This document shows positions 27,028 to 36,905 of a stretch of 64,000 nt of DNA, in pieces. The position numbers were made by a program, and so were the translations under genes. Below the pieces are notes generated by a model. The model did no database searches. It was given only the letters and a program-made list of their open reading frames with translations, and was not told the DNA's origin. Origin of the DNA: a bacterium (lineage in GTDB: Bacteria; CLD3; SB21); contig JABWCP010000006.1 in assembly GCA_013360215.1 (NCBI GenBank), forward strand, positions 104,470 through 168,469, in the 5' to 3' direction. The first letter of the stretch is position 1. Each line of letters opens with the position of its first letter.

Positions 27028-28320
27028 ATGACCAAATCAGTGTACACGGGGTTATTGATTTTGATTCTGTTTGTGATGGCCGTGTCATGGGACGGGCGTC
27101 GCGAAAAGATGGCGCCGTTGTCCAAATCGGCGGCGCTCAGTATTAAACGTGTAAGTACAGGTTTGGCCACGGTTGGTGCGGATTCAGCCAATATCGGCGC
27201 ATGGGTTGAACACCGTTTGGAAGGTAGTACGAATGCGAATGCATTGTATCAGGGGTTTATCGCGTTTCACTTTGACGAAATGGACACGATGCTGACCGTC
27301 CACAGTCCTGCAGGCCGGACCAATGCCGGTATATTTTCAGGGGATAAATCTACCTTTAGCAAAACAGGTTATACGGCATCTTTGCAAACGGGCCTTTCGG
27401 AAGAACGTTATACGGTGTCAACACAACCCATTACCAATTTTTCTAAAATAAAACTTACGCAAATCCTCACCGCGCCCAAAAATAACGAACGCATCGTTTA
27501 TCTCGATTTTATTTTTGAATTTGCACCCAAAGATTCACTAACCGATCCGCGTCAATATTCTAATTTTCGTTTTCTAATGGGATATGATGGCGATATCGGT
27601 ACGACCACCGGCGGTATGAATAATGATAGCACAGGTTATTATGGCGGTAATCAAACCGGTTTGGCGTATATCTACGATGCCGTGCTTTCTTTGTACAGCG
27701 GGGTTGCTCTGCACGAAAAAAGTGTATCCGATAGCGCAGGCAATTTTGGTTTATGGCACCAGACGGTTAATGCAAATGAATTTTCTACAGTCAAGCTCGA
27801 TACATTGATGCATGAAATGATGATGCATCCGTCGTGGAATTCGACCGTTCAAAATACCGATGCGATGGTGTACTGGACATTGAACCGAGGAACGATCGTG
27901 CCGGATGACTTCGTGCCATATACAGATACGATACGTTTTACGTTGGTCAACGGGTTATCTAAAAACACCGTCATAGAAGCTTCCAAAGGAATTCATGTGC
28001 CGGATGTATTGCCTCCGGGCGAGCCGTCATCACCCTTACCGACTACTTTTGTATTGTTCAATAATTCGCCGAATCCCTTTAATCCCTCGACAACGATACG
28101 ATTTTATATTCCTGAACCGATGTTTGTAAGGCTCACGGTTTATAATTTATTAGGTCAAAAAGTGCGCACGCTCATAGCCCGTGCAGTCGAATCCGGTATA
28201 GGCCAAGTTGTATGGGACGCCCGTAATGATGTTGGGCAAACTGTCGCCGCCGGTGTATATCTGTATAGAATGGAAACGCCGCAAGGAATTATTACCCGTC
28301 GCATGCTGCTGCTGAAATAA
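27028..28320 (+). CDS. Secreted protein with T9SS type A sorting domain
   Basis: A 430-residue exported protein. A hydrophobic start (about 5-20) acts as signal peptide. The body (about 40-320) is rich in beta strands and contains a glycine/asparagine/tyrosine-rich stretch; I do not recognise its fold. The last 90 residues or so form a T9SS type A C-terminal sorting domain: NNSPNPFNPSTTIRFYI, VRLTVYNLLGQKVRTL, then GVYLYRMETPQG and an RRMLLLK end. Such proteins cross the outer membrane by the type IX system and are anchored or released. The ATG at 27028 has an AAGGA site. Confidence 0.85.
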   Translation: MTKSVYTGLLILILFVMAVSWDGRREKMAPLSKSAALSIKRVSTGLATVGADSANIGAWVEHRLEGSTNANALYQGFIAFHFDEMDTMLTVHSPAGRTNAGIFSGDKSTFSKTGYTASLQTGLSEERYTVSTQPITNFSKIKLTQILTAPKNNERIVYLDFIFEFAPKDSLTDPRQYSNFRFLMGYDGDIGTTTGGMNNDSTGYYGGNQTGLAYIYDAVLSLYSGVALHEKSVSDSAGNFGLWHQTVNANEFSTVKLDTLMHEMMMHPSWNSTVQNTDAMVYWTLNRGTIVPDDFVPYTDTIRFTLVNGLSKNTVIEASKGIHVPDVLPPGEPSSPLPTTFVLFNNSPNPFNPSTTIRFYIPEPMFVRLTVYNLLGQKVRTLIARAVESGIGQVVWDARNDVGQTVAAGVYLYRMETPQGIITRRMLLLK

Positions 28321-28330
28321 ATTTCCTAGC

Positions 28331-30742
28331 ATGAAAATCCAAACCAAATTATCGGTTTTGCTTGCCGCCGTATTGATTTTTTTAGTCAGTGCAGTGGCTG
28401 TTTTTCAGTACGTGGATGGTCAGCGCATCGAACAACTCTATCGTCGCGAAATAACAGAGCGAAGCATCGTTTTTGATCAAATCGTTTCGCTCAATAATAA
28501 ATCACTGGAACTTTTCGTGTCGGATTATTCCAATTGGGATGATATGATCACGTTTATTCATAAACCGGATTCCGTGTGGGCCGAAAGTAATATTGATGCG
28601 GTTTTAAGTAAATTTAATGTTCAACTCTCCTGGTTGTGCGATCGTTCGTTTAACGTCGTTTACACGACGCACATAAATTATACCGAAAATAATGAGCTGA
28701 TACGTACGGTGACACGTGATTTTCAAAAATCAGCCAACTCCGGTTTGTTCAAACATTTTTATGTTTTGATAGATGATACGATATTGGAAATCCGTACGGC
28801 GCCGGTACAACCGAGCATGGATGTACATCGCACCACGGAACCAGCGGGGTACTTATTTGTAGGACGGGTATGGAACGATCGCTATGTGAAAGAATTGGCC
28901 GATGCGACACAAAGTGATATGTATATAAGTATATCCGAATCCTCTCTTTTAAATGATCGTGTGCTCCCGAGAGATACGATCGTCGTAACGCGCGCATTTA
29001 AGAATTTATCGGAAAAAACTATCGGATGGGTGAGTTCCATACAAAAAGCGGAGGAATTTACCGAGCTGGACCGCCAGGCCAATTTGCAGTTTATACTGCT
29101 TGTCGTATTCAGTACGGTTTTATTTCTGCCTCTTTTTTTGCTGTTAACCGTATGGGTAGGCCGTCCTTTAAAAATAATTTCTGACGGTCTGACGGATGAA
29201 AATGCGGATAAGCTGCACGCTTTGAAAGACGAATCATCAGAGTTTGGCACTATCACGCGGCTTATTTTGCGGGCGAATGAACAAAAAATATTGTTGGTAA
29301 AAGAAGTGCAGACTCGTACGGAAGCGGAGCAGGCGCTGCGTAGATCGGAACGCGATTATCGTGAGCTCTTTGAAAATGCGCATGATGCCATACTCATTAT
29401 TGATCCGGTTCAGTTTGATGTATTACAGGCCAATCGTGAAGCGGCGCGGTTATACGGTTACGCGCAAGACGAATTTATGAGTTTGCCTTTGATAAAACTA
29501 TGGCCGTCATGTTCTCCGGAGCTTGTGGAAGATATCATGCAAGGGCGGTTCCCGTCGTATTATGAGACAAAACATCTTCGACGTGATCAATCCGAACTGG
29601 TTGTAGAGATCAATGCGGGCATTGCTCAATACCGTAATCAAAAAGTGGTTGTAGCGATTAGTCGCGACGTAACCGTAAAAAAACTTTTTGAAGAAGTGAG
29701 CATGTCGCACCAGATCCTCAACCGCATCGGTAATATGATCATCGTGTTCAATAATAAAGGGGAATGTATTTATGCGAATGCAGCGACCAAGCATGTATTA
29801 GAATATGAACCGGTAGAATTACTTGGTGACGGATGGTGGCAGATAACCCGAAAAGATGCGGAAGAAAGAATACAAGCTAAAGCGCTCAAAGCACGCAAGG
29901 CGAGCGGGGATATTCTGGTCAATGAAACGCCGTATTTGGAAACGTATTACAAAAAAAACGGTTCTATGGTGTGGATCGAATGGCACGATACCTGGGATCC
30001 GGGTCAAATGTTTATTCGTATAGCCTATGATGTTACAGACAGAGTTCGAGCTGACCATGCACAAAATCAGGTCGAAATGCAACGGGTACGCATGGCCACC
30101 GTGGTCGAGACACAGGAGGAAGAACGCAAACGCATTTCGCGAGAACTGCATGACAGTGTGGGTCAGCAACTTTCGGCGATCAAACGTAATATAGAAATAA
30201 TTAAGCAACGGTTTACGGCATCCACGGAGAATGCCTTGTCCTGCGATCACTTGCTGTCAATGGTGGATACAAGCTTACGGGAAATCAAACTGATTTCCTA
30301 TAATCTGTTACCGCGCGTACTGGACGAATTAGGTTTGATTTCTGCATTAGATACATTGTGTCGCACTCAGTTTGGTGCGCAGGGTATTCATGTCTATTTT
30401 CAAACATTCGATGTAGATCAGCGTCTTCCGCAGGACATAGAGCTACCGATATATCGTGTCGTGCAGGAGGCGTTTCAAAATATTACAAAACATGCTAAGG
30501 CCACACAGGTCACCCTCCAATTGATCGGATACGATGATCATGTTGTTGTTACGATCGAGGATAACGGAATAGGGTTCGACCTTGCTTCAATGAATGAAAT
30601 AAAAAAAGCGCCGTTTGGCATGGGTTTACCGGGAATGCGCGAGCGTATTGAATTTTTGAGCGGAAAAATAGATATTGATTCGTCACCGGGTAACGGTACA
30701 TCCGTCGTTATTGAGGTGCCATTTAAAAAAAATGAAGTGTAA
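28331..30742 (+). CDS. Membrane sensor histidine kinase (CHASE4-PAS-PAS-HisKA_3)
   Basis: An 803-residue NarX/DegS-type sensor kinase. Order: membrane segment (about 7-25), periplasmic domain of about 225 residues resembling CHASE4 (NNKSLELFVSDYSNWDDM), second membrane segment (about 252-275), linker, two PAS domains (about 340-455 and 470-590), HisKA_3 with His607 in RISRELHDSVGQQLSAIK, and an HATPase domain (VVQEAFQNITKHAKATQV, DNGIGFD, GLPGMRERIEFLSG). It lies 9 bp before the LuxR-type regulator at 30752 and surely pairs with it. The signal is unknown. Confidence 0.93.
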   Translation: MKIQTKLSVLLAAVLIFLVSAVAVFQYVDGQRIEQLYRREITERSIVFDQIVSLNNKSLELFVSDYSNWDDMITFIHKPDSVWAESNIDAVLSKFNVQLSWLCDRSFNVVYTTHINYTENNELIRTVTRDFQKSANSGLFKHFYVLIDDTILEIRTAPVQPSMDVHRTTEPAGYLFVGRVWNDRYVKELADATQSDMYISISESSLLNDRVLPRDTIVVTRAFKNLSEKTIGWVSSIQKAEEFTELDRQANLQFILLVVFSTVLFLPLFLLLTVWVGRPLKIISDGLTDENADKLHALKDESSEFGTITRLILRANEQKILLVKEVQTRTEAEQALRRSERDYRELFENAHDAILIIDPVQFDVLQANREAARLYGYAQDEFMSLPLIKLWPSCSPELVEDIMQGRFPSYYETKHLRRDQSELVVEINAGIAQYRNQKVVVAISRDVTVKKLFEEVSMSHQILNRIGNMIIVFNNKGECIYANAATKHVLEYEPVELLGDGWWQITRKDAEERIQAKALKARKASGDILVNETPYLETYYKKNGSMVWIEWHDTWDPGQMFIRIAYDVTDRVRADHAQNQVEMQRVRMATVVETQEEERKRISRELHDSVGQQLSAIKRNIEIIKQRFTASTENALSCDHLLSMVDTSLREIKLISYNLLPRVLDELGLISALDTLCRTQFGAQGIHVYFQTFDVDQRLPQDIELPIYRVVQEAFQNITKHAKATQVTLQLIGYDDHVVVTIEDNGIGFDLASMNEIKKAPFGMGLPGMRERIEFLSGKIDIDSSPGNGTSVVIEVPFKKNEV

Positions 30743-30751
30743 TAGTGTCAT

Positions 30752-31423
30752 ATGGAAAAAACGGACGTATTGATTGCCGATGATCATCCGATGGTGCGCG
30801 AAGGGTTGCGTTCATTGCTTGAAACTGAAAAAGGTTTTAATGTTGTGGCCGAAGCCGGAGACGGAGAAGAGGCGCTGAAGTATATGGAGCGCCATAAGCC
30901 GATGATGGCCATTTTGGATATTTCAATGCCCAAATTAAATGGTATTGATACGGCCCGTCAGATATTAAAACGATGGCCGAAAACCCGCGTGGTAATGTTG
31001 ACCATGCATCATGACGAAGCGTTTCTTGTAAAGGTGATGGAAATAGGTGTTCAAGGGTATTTGCTCAAAGATGCAGCCGGCGATGAAATACTACGGGCTC
31101 TCAAGCGGATCGCGGAAGGGGAAAAGTATTTTAGTCAAAGTGCTATGGAAGCGATAGGCCGTCATATTTCAAAAAAGAATGACCCTAATGTTTTGGCTGA
31201 TAAAGAAGCCGCAGAACGCTTAACAAAGCGTGAGTTGCAAATTCTGAGCTTTATTGCTGAGGGTATGAGTACGCCGGAGATTGCCAAAAAATTATACCTC
31301 AGCCCGCGAACTGTGGATACACATCGTGCCAATATAATGCACAAACTAAATATTCATCAAGCTACAGGATTAGTTCGGTTTGCATTAGAAAACAGACTTT
31401 TTGCAAGCGATAAAACTAAGTAA
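30752..31423 (+). CDS. NarL/LuxR-family response regulator
   Basis: A 223-residue DNA-binding response regulator. The receiver has the acidic pair in IADDHPMVREG, the phosphoacceptor Asp in AILDISMPKLNG and the Lys in YLLKDAAGDE. The C-terminal LuxR-type helix-turn-helix reads LTKRELQILSFIAEGMS followed by PEIAKKLYLSPRTVDTH. It forms a two-component pair with the kinase just upstream. The next gene, 109 bp downstream on the same strand, codes for the giant repeat surface protein, a possible target by position. Confidence 0.95.
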   Translation: MEKTDVLIADDHPMVREGLRSLLETEKGFNVVAEAGDGEEALKYMERHKPMMAILDISMPKLNGIDTARQILKRWPKTRVVMLTMHHDEAFLVKVMEIGVQGYLLKDAAGDEILRALKRIAEGEKYFSQSAMEAIGRHISKKNDPNVLADKEAAERLTKRELQILSFIAEGMSTPEIAKKLYLSPRTVDTHRANIMHKLNIHQATGLVRFALENRLFASDKTK

Positions 31424-31532
31424 AATCACCTAAGTCAAAACTCTACATAAATTACTTCTCTCTACGTATTGTTAAAGCCACCCATTCTATAGTATATAGC
31501 GCCTGATATATTACAAGTTGTAAACTATTTGG

Positions 31533-34500
31533 ATGGAGTGTAAGTTGGATCGCAATTATAAAAATCTGATTTTTGTCATTTTATTCTTTTTGCTGTTTCA
31601 GACGAAAACCGGTTTTGCAAATGTTACAGTAAATTCTGCAAGTGTTACCCCTACAGGTTCCAATCAAAACGGGCAATATACGATAGCCTTTGCTACAGGC
31701 AATGGCACGACAAACTTGATCGCGGGTACAAGTCAGATCATCATTACTTTTAACGCATCAACCTATGTACCGGCCTCCATATCGGCCTCGTTAGTTACGG
31801 TCAATAGCACACAAGCGACGAATGTCACCGTTTCCGGCCAAGTCGTTACGATTACGACACCGGTAGCTATTGCCAAAAATGGCGGTACGGGTACGGTTGT
31901 TATTTCCTCTTCTGCTGGTATACTTAATCCTGCTACGGCGGGTTCCTATACGGTTACGGTACACACATCCGCTGAAACCACACCGGTAACCTCACCGTCT
32001 TATTCGATCACGGCCTCATCTTCTACGGTTACTTCCGGTTCTGTTACACCTAACCCTTCTGTTGAAAATGTCGCTGCAGCTTATACAATTGCTTTTAGCG
32101 TAGGTTCAGGAGGGCGATTAACTACAAGTTCGACCGTAAGTATTAAATTTCCCGTCGGAACGATAGTTCCTGCCGGTTCGATTTCAGGCGTTACATTAAA
32201 CAATACCTCAGCCACCGCCAGCGGTTCAGGCCAAGTCGTAACGATCAATGTACCTCTGGAAGTTTCCAATAGCGGCGCGGTAAGCGTTTATTTCTCAAGC
32301 GGATCGGGTCTTGTAAACCCCAATGCAGGTACGTATGAAGATTCGATAAAAACATCCTCAGAAAACACCTACGTCGCAACGGCATCGTATGGTACAACAT
32401 CTTCGGCGGGTTTGTCCATCTCAGCGGTGACATTGGGAAATAATATCGCTAACGCAACATCCGCCTACACCATAGATTTTGTATTGAGCGCAACGGGTGC
32501 GCTTTCGACTTCAGATAGCGTGGTAATGGTTTTCGATTCATCAACAGTTTTTCCAAGCTCTATAGCCAATAATGCAATCACGATTTCCGCAGGAGGGTTC
32601 AGCGATTTTGTAACGGGAAGTACGGTCAGTAAACAAACGGCATCCGGTCAAACGCGCTTGGCTATGCGTATGCCGGTTTCCGCAGCTAATTCAGCCTCAG
32701 TTAGTGTTCAGATCGCTTTATCAACGAATATTCAAAATCCGGCCGTATCCGGCAATTATCAACTATCCGTTAAAACGCTCAATAGTGGTGGCGCTACGAT
32801 TGATAATGCGCAGGCTTCGAATTCGTATAACATTGCTGCCGCAACGACATCGGTATCTTCATCATCGGTTTCGTTAAGTAATACGACGGCGGCACAGACG
32901 AATGTGTCATACACGCTTGGATTTACTCTTGGTAGTTATGGCCGCATGTTATCGGGCTCAAGTGTATTTAATGTAAAATTTCCATCAGGAACCGGATACG
33001 GCACGTTAACGGGGACAGTGAATGGTACATCCGCATTTACTCCCACGCGAAGCGGTGATACGGTGAGTGTTATTTTGCCTTCAACTGTTTCTCTTAGCAA
33101 TAGTGCTTCCGTTACATTGGTTATCGGGGGTATAACCAATCCGGCTAATGGTTCATATACGGTTTCGCTTGCTACGGCCGTAGAAGCATCGTACGTCGTT
33201 TCACAATCTTTTACGATCGGCGGTACGGCCGTCACGATATCATCCGTGACATTAGGAAACAGTGGTGTGAATCAAACATCGGCTTATACGATTAACTGTA
33301 CCGGTGTAAGTAATCTTAACACCGGTGACATTGTTCGCGTGACTTTTCCGGAAGGCACAACCGTTCCTTCGTCCATAGCTGCAGCTAATGTTACTTTTAC
33401 CGGCGGCACAGGTCAGACCGTTACGTCGGTTGCGACCAATACCGCATCACGATTTGTGGATATTACAGTAGGATCTAATAATAAATCGTTCGCGGCGATA
33501 GTATTTGCATCCGGCGCCGGTTTAGTCAATCCTTCTGTGCCGTCAGCTACCTTTTATAAAGTCAATGTCGTAACGACCACTAATACGCAACCGGCCACCT
33601 CGCCGGCATATACCGTTTCGTCCAATACTACCAGCGTCACGGCCGATACTGTGATCGTAACGTCGAATGTGGTCAGTCAGGCCAATGCGATCTATGAAGT
33701 TTATTTTACGACGGGAGCTTTCGGAAAATTAGCGGGTGGAACAAGCGCCGGATCCGACTCGATTCGAATTCGATTTACTTCCGGAGGCGTTGTAGTTCCT
33801 TCGTCTATTACAGCCGCTAATGTTACCATTAACGGCGTCAGTTCAACCGGTGTACGTGTTGTTACTTCAGGAGCCAATGGGGAAGTAAAAATCGAGATGC
33901 CTAGCGGCGCATCGGTTCCTGCAAGCACTCAATCGAAAGTTACGTTTAGCGCTTCCGCAGGACTTACCAATGGTGGTTCGGCAGGGTCATATCAGGTTCA
34001 GGTTGCAACCGATGCAGAAAATACGCTTTCGACTAAAACATCCAATATGGTTTTTGCTGCTAGTTCGGCATTGGCCGTTACACAGGTGACACCTTCACCT
34101 TCCACGATCAACGCCACGGCGGCTTATACGATCAAGTTTACGACGGGTTCATCCGGTGCATTGGCCGTCAACGATTCGATTCTGATTACATTTCCGTCCA
34201 ATACATATCTGCCGGGTACTATTTCATCTTCGCTTATTACAGTTAATGGTAATCAATTAGCCGTCTCGGCGGTAGGTTCCAATAACGTGTTAAGAATTCG
34301 CAACCCTGTAACGATCAATAATGTAGCTAATGTCACTATTGCTATAAGTTCAAGTGCCGGCATTCTCAATCCGACCGGGGTTTCGACATCATATTCGTTG
34401 ACGGTTACAACAAAAACCTCCGGTGGTACGGTGGTTGAAGGCCCCACAACTTCACCACAATATACCACGACGGCCACTTCCACTACGATCACCACGCCAT

Positions 34501-36326
34501 CGGTTACGTTGAGTTCAAGTACACCATCGGCATCATCAAATTATACAATCGCATTCAATACAGGTACTAACGGACGCCTTCGTTCTACGACGGACTCTGT
34601 TTCGATAGTTTTTCCCTCGGGAAGTACCGTCCCTGCATCTCCGACAGTAACTATCAATACAGTAAGTGCCTCGGCTTATGGCGTGGGTTTAAAAGTGACT
34701 GCAGCTATACCGGCTTCCGTTTCGATCGGAAACTCCGGTTCGGCTAGCGTTGTGATCAACGGGATTACAAATCCTACGGCGGGAAACTACACGTTGTCAG
34801 CTTATACTACAGTAGAAAGCGGCTCTATCACCAGTCCGTCATACACGATCAATAATGCTCCGCTATTGACCGGTGTTTCGTTAGCTTTTACACCCAATAC
34901 GGATACGGTCAATATGGCCGGAGGGGACTCGATTTATTTTACTACAGGGACGGGAGGTGCGCTTACGAGCGGGTCGAGCACAATAACCGTTGTATTTCCA
35001 AACAATACAGTCATACCGGCTTCGATCACGGCTTCTAATGTGACGGTCAACGGCGTTGCAGCTTCGATCGTTACGACGAATAGTGGTACGCGTACGGTAA
35101 CAGTGACATCGCCGACCAATGTTAATGCGAGCACCAATGTTACCTTGTTTTTTGCAACGGCTTGCGGCATTATCAATCCCTCAGTAGCAGGTACGTATGC
35201 CGTGCAAGTGTCCACGACGCCGCAACCCAATTTGACGACAAGTTCCAATTATACGGTTAAAGCGGCGACAACGACCGTAACCAATTTTACGATGACATTG
35301 TCCCAATCCGGAACATCCGATGGACCCAATGAGTTTGGTCGTTATAATTATACTTTTAAAACCGGTTTACGGGGTAAACTATTATCCGGGACGAGTACGA
35401 TATCGCTGCTTTTGCCTTACGATGCGACGTTTACTACGGGTACACCTACTGTAAGTACGGTTACGGTCAATGGTACCGCGGCAGCGGCTCTGCGTTTGGG
35501 TCTATCAACACTCAATGAAGATACTCTGGAGGTAACGGTACCGGCGTCAGTCACGATTGGGAACCAAACGTCAGTAACGGTGATTATTGATTCGACATCC
35601 GGCTTACGTAATGCATCAACAGCGAGCGCACTTACATACAAAGTGTTTACGAGTGTCGAAACGGGAGTTGTCGGCGGAGATGCAACATTGCCGGTTGAGT
35701 TGGCCTTTTTTGATGTGGTACAAAATGGTAACAAGGCTGTATTGAAATGGCGTACTGAAAGTGAAATCAATAACGCTTATTGGCTTGTTGAACGCGCCGA
35801 ATGGAATTTTATTGAAAACGACGGCGATCTACCGGGCAAGACGTCTCATTTACAATATACGAGAGTGGCGGAAATAACGGGGCAGGGTACTAAAAATACC
35901 AGTACGGATTATATATTAAACGATGACAAGGTTGAAACTGGTAAAACATATGTGTATCGTTTGATGGATGTGTCTTACGATGGAGTTTTATCTATCCATC
36001 AGGAGAAAAAAATCATAATCGAAACACCCCAAGTGTTCGATGTGTTCCCCAACTATCCGAATCCGTTTAACCCGAGTACATTGATTCGCTTTCAAATCCC
36101 ATCAGAGTCGCATGTCGTGGTGACTATTTATAATTTACTTGGACAAGAGGTGAAAGAACTGGTTAACAAGGATCTTCCGGCAGGAATGCATACAATGCAG
36201 TGGAATGGTACCAACAGTCGAAATAGTCTGGTGGCATCGGGCATATACTTATACCGCGTAACGGCAACAAGTTTGCAGAATAAATCCAAGTATTCGCGAA
36301 CGCATCGCATGACACTATTAAAATAA
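31533..36326 (+). CDS. Giant repeat surface protein with T9SS type A sorting domain
   Basis: A 1597-residue secreted protein, predicted to be exported by a signal peptide (hydrophobic residues about 11-29) and the type IX system. Residues 30-1380 or so hold about ten beta-rich repeats of 110-145 residues, each with a YTIxFxTGxxGxL start, a FPxGTxVPxSI strand and a VTVNG strand, low in charge and very rich in Ser, Thr, Ala and Val. A short charged domain (about 1386-1495, PVELAFFDV...LKWRTESEINNAYWLVER) precedes the sorting domain (NYPNPFNPSTLIRFQIP, YNLLGQEVKEL, ASGIYLYRV). A TTG at 31545 has a better placed GGAG site (31535-31538) than the ATG and could be the real start. Likely an adhesin or surface-layer component; this is inferred. 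Confidence 0.87.
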   Translation: MECKLDRNYKNLIFVILFFLLFQTKTGFANVTVNSASVTPTGSNQNGQYTIAFATGNGTTNLIAGTSQIIITFNASTYVPASISASLVTVNSTQATNVTVSGQVVTITTPVAIAKNGGTGTVVISSSAGILNPATAGSYTVTVHTSAETTPVTSPSYSITASSSTVTSGSVTPNPSVENVAAAYTIAFSVGSGGRLTTSSTVSIKFPVGTIVPAGSISGVTLNNTSATASGSGQVVTINVPLEVSNSGAVSVYFSSGSGLVNPNAGTYEDSIKTSSENTYVATASYGTTSSAGLSISAVTLGNNIANATSAYTIDFVLSATGALSTSDSVVMVFDSSTVFPSSIANNAITISAGGFSDFVTGSTVSKQTASGQTRLAMRMPVSAANSASVSVQIALSTNIQNPAVSGNYQLSVKTLNSGGATIDNAQASNSYNIAAATTSVSSSSVSLSNTTAAQTNVSYTLGFTLGSYGRMLSGSSVFNVKFPSGTGYGTLTGTVNGTSAFTPTRSGDTVSVILPSTVSLSNSASVTLVIGGITNPANGSYTVSLATAVEASYVVSQSFTIGGTAVTISSVTLGNSGVNQTSAYTINCTGVSNLNTGDIVRVTFPEGTTVPSSIAAANVTFTGGTGQTVTSVATNTASRFVDITVGSNNKSFAAIVFASGAGLVNPSVPSATFYKVNVVTTTNTQPATSPAYTVSSNTTSVTADTVIVTSNVVSQANAIYEVYFTTGAFGKLAGGTSAGSDSIRIRFTSGGVVVPSSITAANVTINGVSSTGVRVVTSGANGEVKIEMPSGASVPASTQSKVTFSASAGLTNGGSAGSYQVQVATDAENTLSTKTSNMVFAASSALAVTQVTPSPSTINATAAYTIKFTTGSSGALAVNDSILITFPSNTYLPGTISSSLITVNGNQLAVSAVGSNNVLRIRNPVTINNVANVTIAISSSAGILNPTGVSTSYSLTVTTKTSGGTVVEGPTTSPQYTTTATSTTITTPSVTLSSSTPSASSNYTIAFNTGTNGRLRSTTDSVSIVFPSGSTVPASPTVTINTVSASAYGVGLKVTAAIPASVSIGNSGSASVVINGITNPTAGNYTLSAYTTVESGSITSPSYTINNAPLLTGVSLAFTPNTDTVNMAGGDSIYFTTGTGGALTSGSSTITVVFPNNTVIPASITASNVTVNGVAASIVTTNSGTRTVTVTSPTNVNASTNVTLFFATACGIINPSVAGTYAVQVSTTPQPNLTTSSNYTVKAATTTVTNFTMTLSQSGTSDGPNEFGRYNYTFKTGLRGKLLSGTSTISLLLPYDATFTTGTPTVSTVTVNGTAAAALRLGLSTLNEDTLEVTVPASVTIGNQTSVTVIIDSTSGLRNASTASALTYKVFTSVETGVVGGDATLPVELAFFDVVQNGNKAVLKWRTESEINNAYWLVERAEWNFIENDGDLPGKTSHLQYTRVAEITGQGTKNTSTDYILNDDKVETGKTYVYRLMDVSYDGVLSIHQEKKIIIETPQVFDVFPNYPNPFNPSTLIRFQIPSESHVVVTIYNLLGQEVKELVNKDLPAGMHTMQWNGTNSRNSLVASGIYLYRVTATSLQNKSKYSRTHRMTLLK
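31623..35670 (+). repeat. About ten tandem coding repeats of 330-435 bp
   Basis: The giant surface protein is built from about ten diverged units. Each contains an SVTxxx...YTIxF start, FPxGT/VPxSI and VTVNG strands, and an NPxxAGxYxVxVxT end. Units begin near residues 33, 165, 295, 440, 565, 695, 845, 985, 1110 and 1245 (approximate). They differ clearly in amino acids, so the array is old and not a recent expansion. Confidence 0.75.
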
Positions 36327-36331
36327 AACGT

Positions 36332-36360
36332 AAAAACCGATGTACTACATCGGTTTTTTT
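36332..36360. terminator. Bidirectional intrinsic terminator
   Basis: An 11-bp stem (AAAAACCGATG / CATCGGTTTTT) with loop TACTA, flanked by A and T runs, between the convergent surface protein gene and ruvC. It can serve both strands. Confidence 0.88.
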
Positions 36361-36368
36361 ATTTAAAG

Positions 36369-36905
36369 TTATTTTACTTTTACGCGATCCGGATGAGCTT
36401 TTATATAAGCTTTCCAGCTTGAAACGGAAGCGCGTGGAGCTTTGATTCGTTGAGCACGGCAAATAGCCAAACCTAGGGCATCGGATTCATCAAAACTCAT
36501 TTCTTTAGTAATGCCCAGTACCATTTTAACCATGTATTGGACTTGTTCTTTAGAAGCGTTGCCGTTTCCGACGACGGCCATTTTCATATCTTTGGGGGAG
36601 TACTCGCTGATATGAACTGCTTTATGCAACGCGCCAAGCATGGCGGCAGCCCGCGCATGGCCTAGTTTTAATGCGGATTTTACATTTTTACTGTAAAACA
36701 CGTTTTCTATGGCGCATTCGTTTGGCTTATAAGTATGCGCCAAATCAACGACATGGTCGTATATCAATTCAAGCTTACGAGCTAATGTCTCTTTCTCGGG
36801 AAGTTCAATCGTACCGCTTGCAACCCAATTGACTTTGTTACGCTCCCAGGTGATGATTCCAAACCCGGTGGTGTTGGTACCGGGATCAATGCCAAGTATG
36901 GTCAT
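36369..36905 (-). CDS. ruvC: Holliday junction resolvase RuvC
   Basis: A 178-residue endonuclease that cuts Holliday junctions during recombination repair. The catalytic acids match the Escherichia coli set almost exactly: Asp7 in ILGIDPGTNTTGFG, Glu67 in CAIENVFY, and Asp139 and Asp142 in SFDESDALGLAIC. Its ATG overlaps the stop of the lipoprotein gene upstream by 4 bp, so it is the last gene of a three-gene minus-strand operon (38168 to 36369). ruvA and ruvB are not in the window. Confidence 0.95.
   Translation of the reverse strand: MTILGIDPGTNTTGFGIITWERNKVNWVASGTIELPEKETLARKLELIYDHVVDLAHTYKPNECAIENVFYSKNVKSALKLGHARAAAMLGALHKAVHISEYSPKDMKMAVVGNGNASKEQVQYMVKMVLGITKEMSFDESDALGLAICRAQRIKAPRASVSSWKAYIKAHPDRVKVK

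Noticed and set aside
32081..35770. Several minus-strand frames of 60-117 codons opposite the giant surface protein
   Set aside because: They are by-products of the repetitive Ser/Thr codons on the coding strand and share no features with real proteins.
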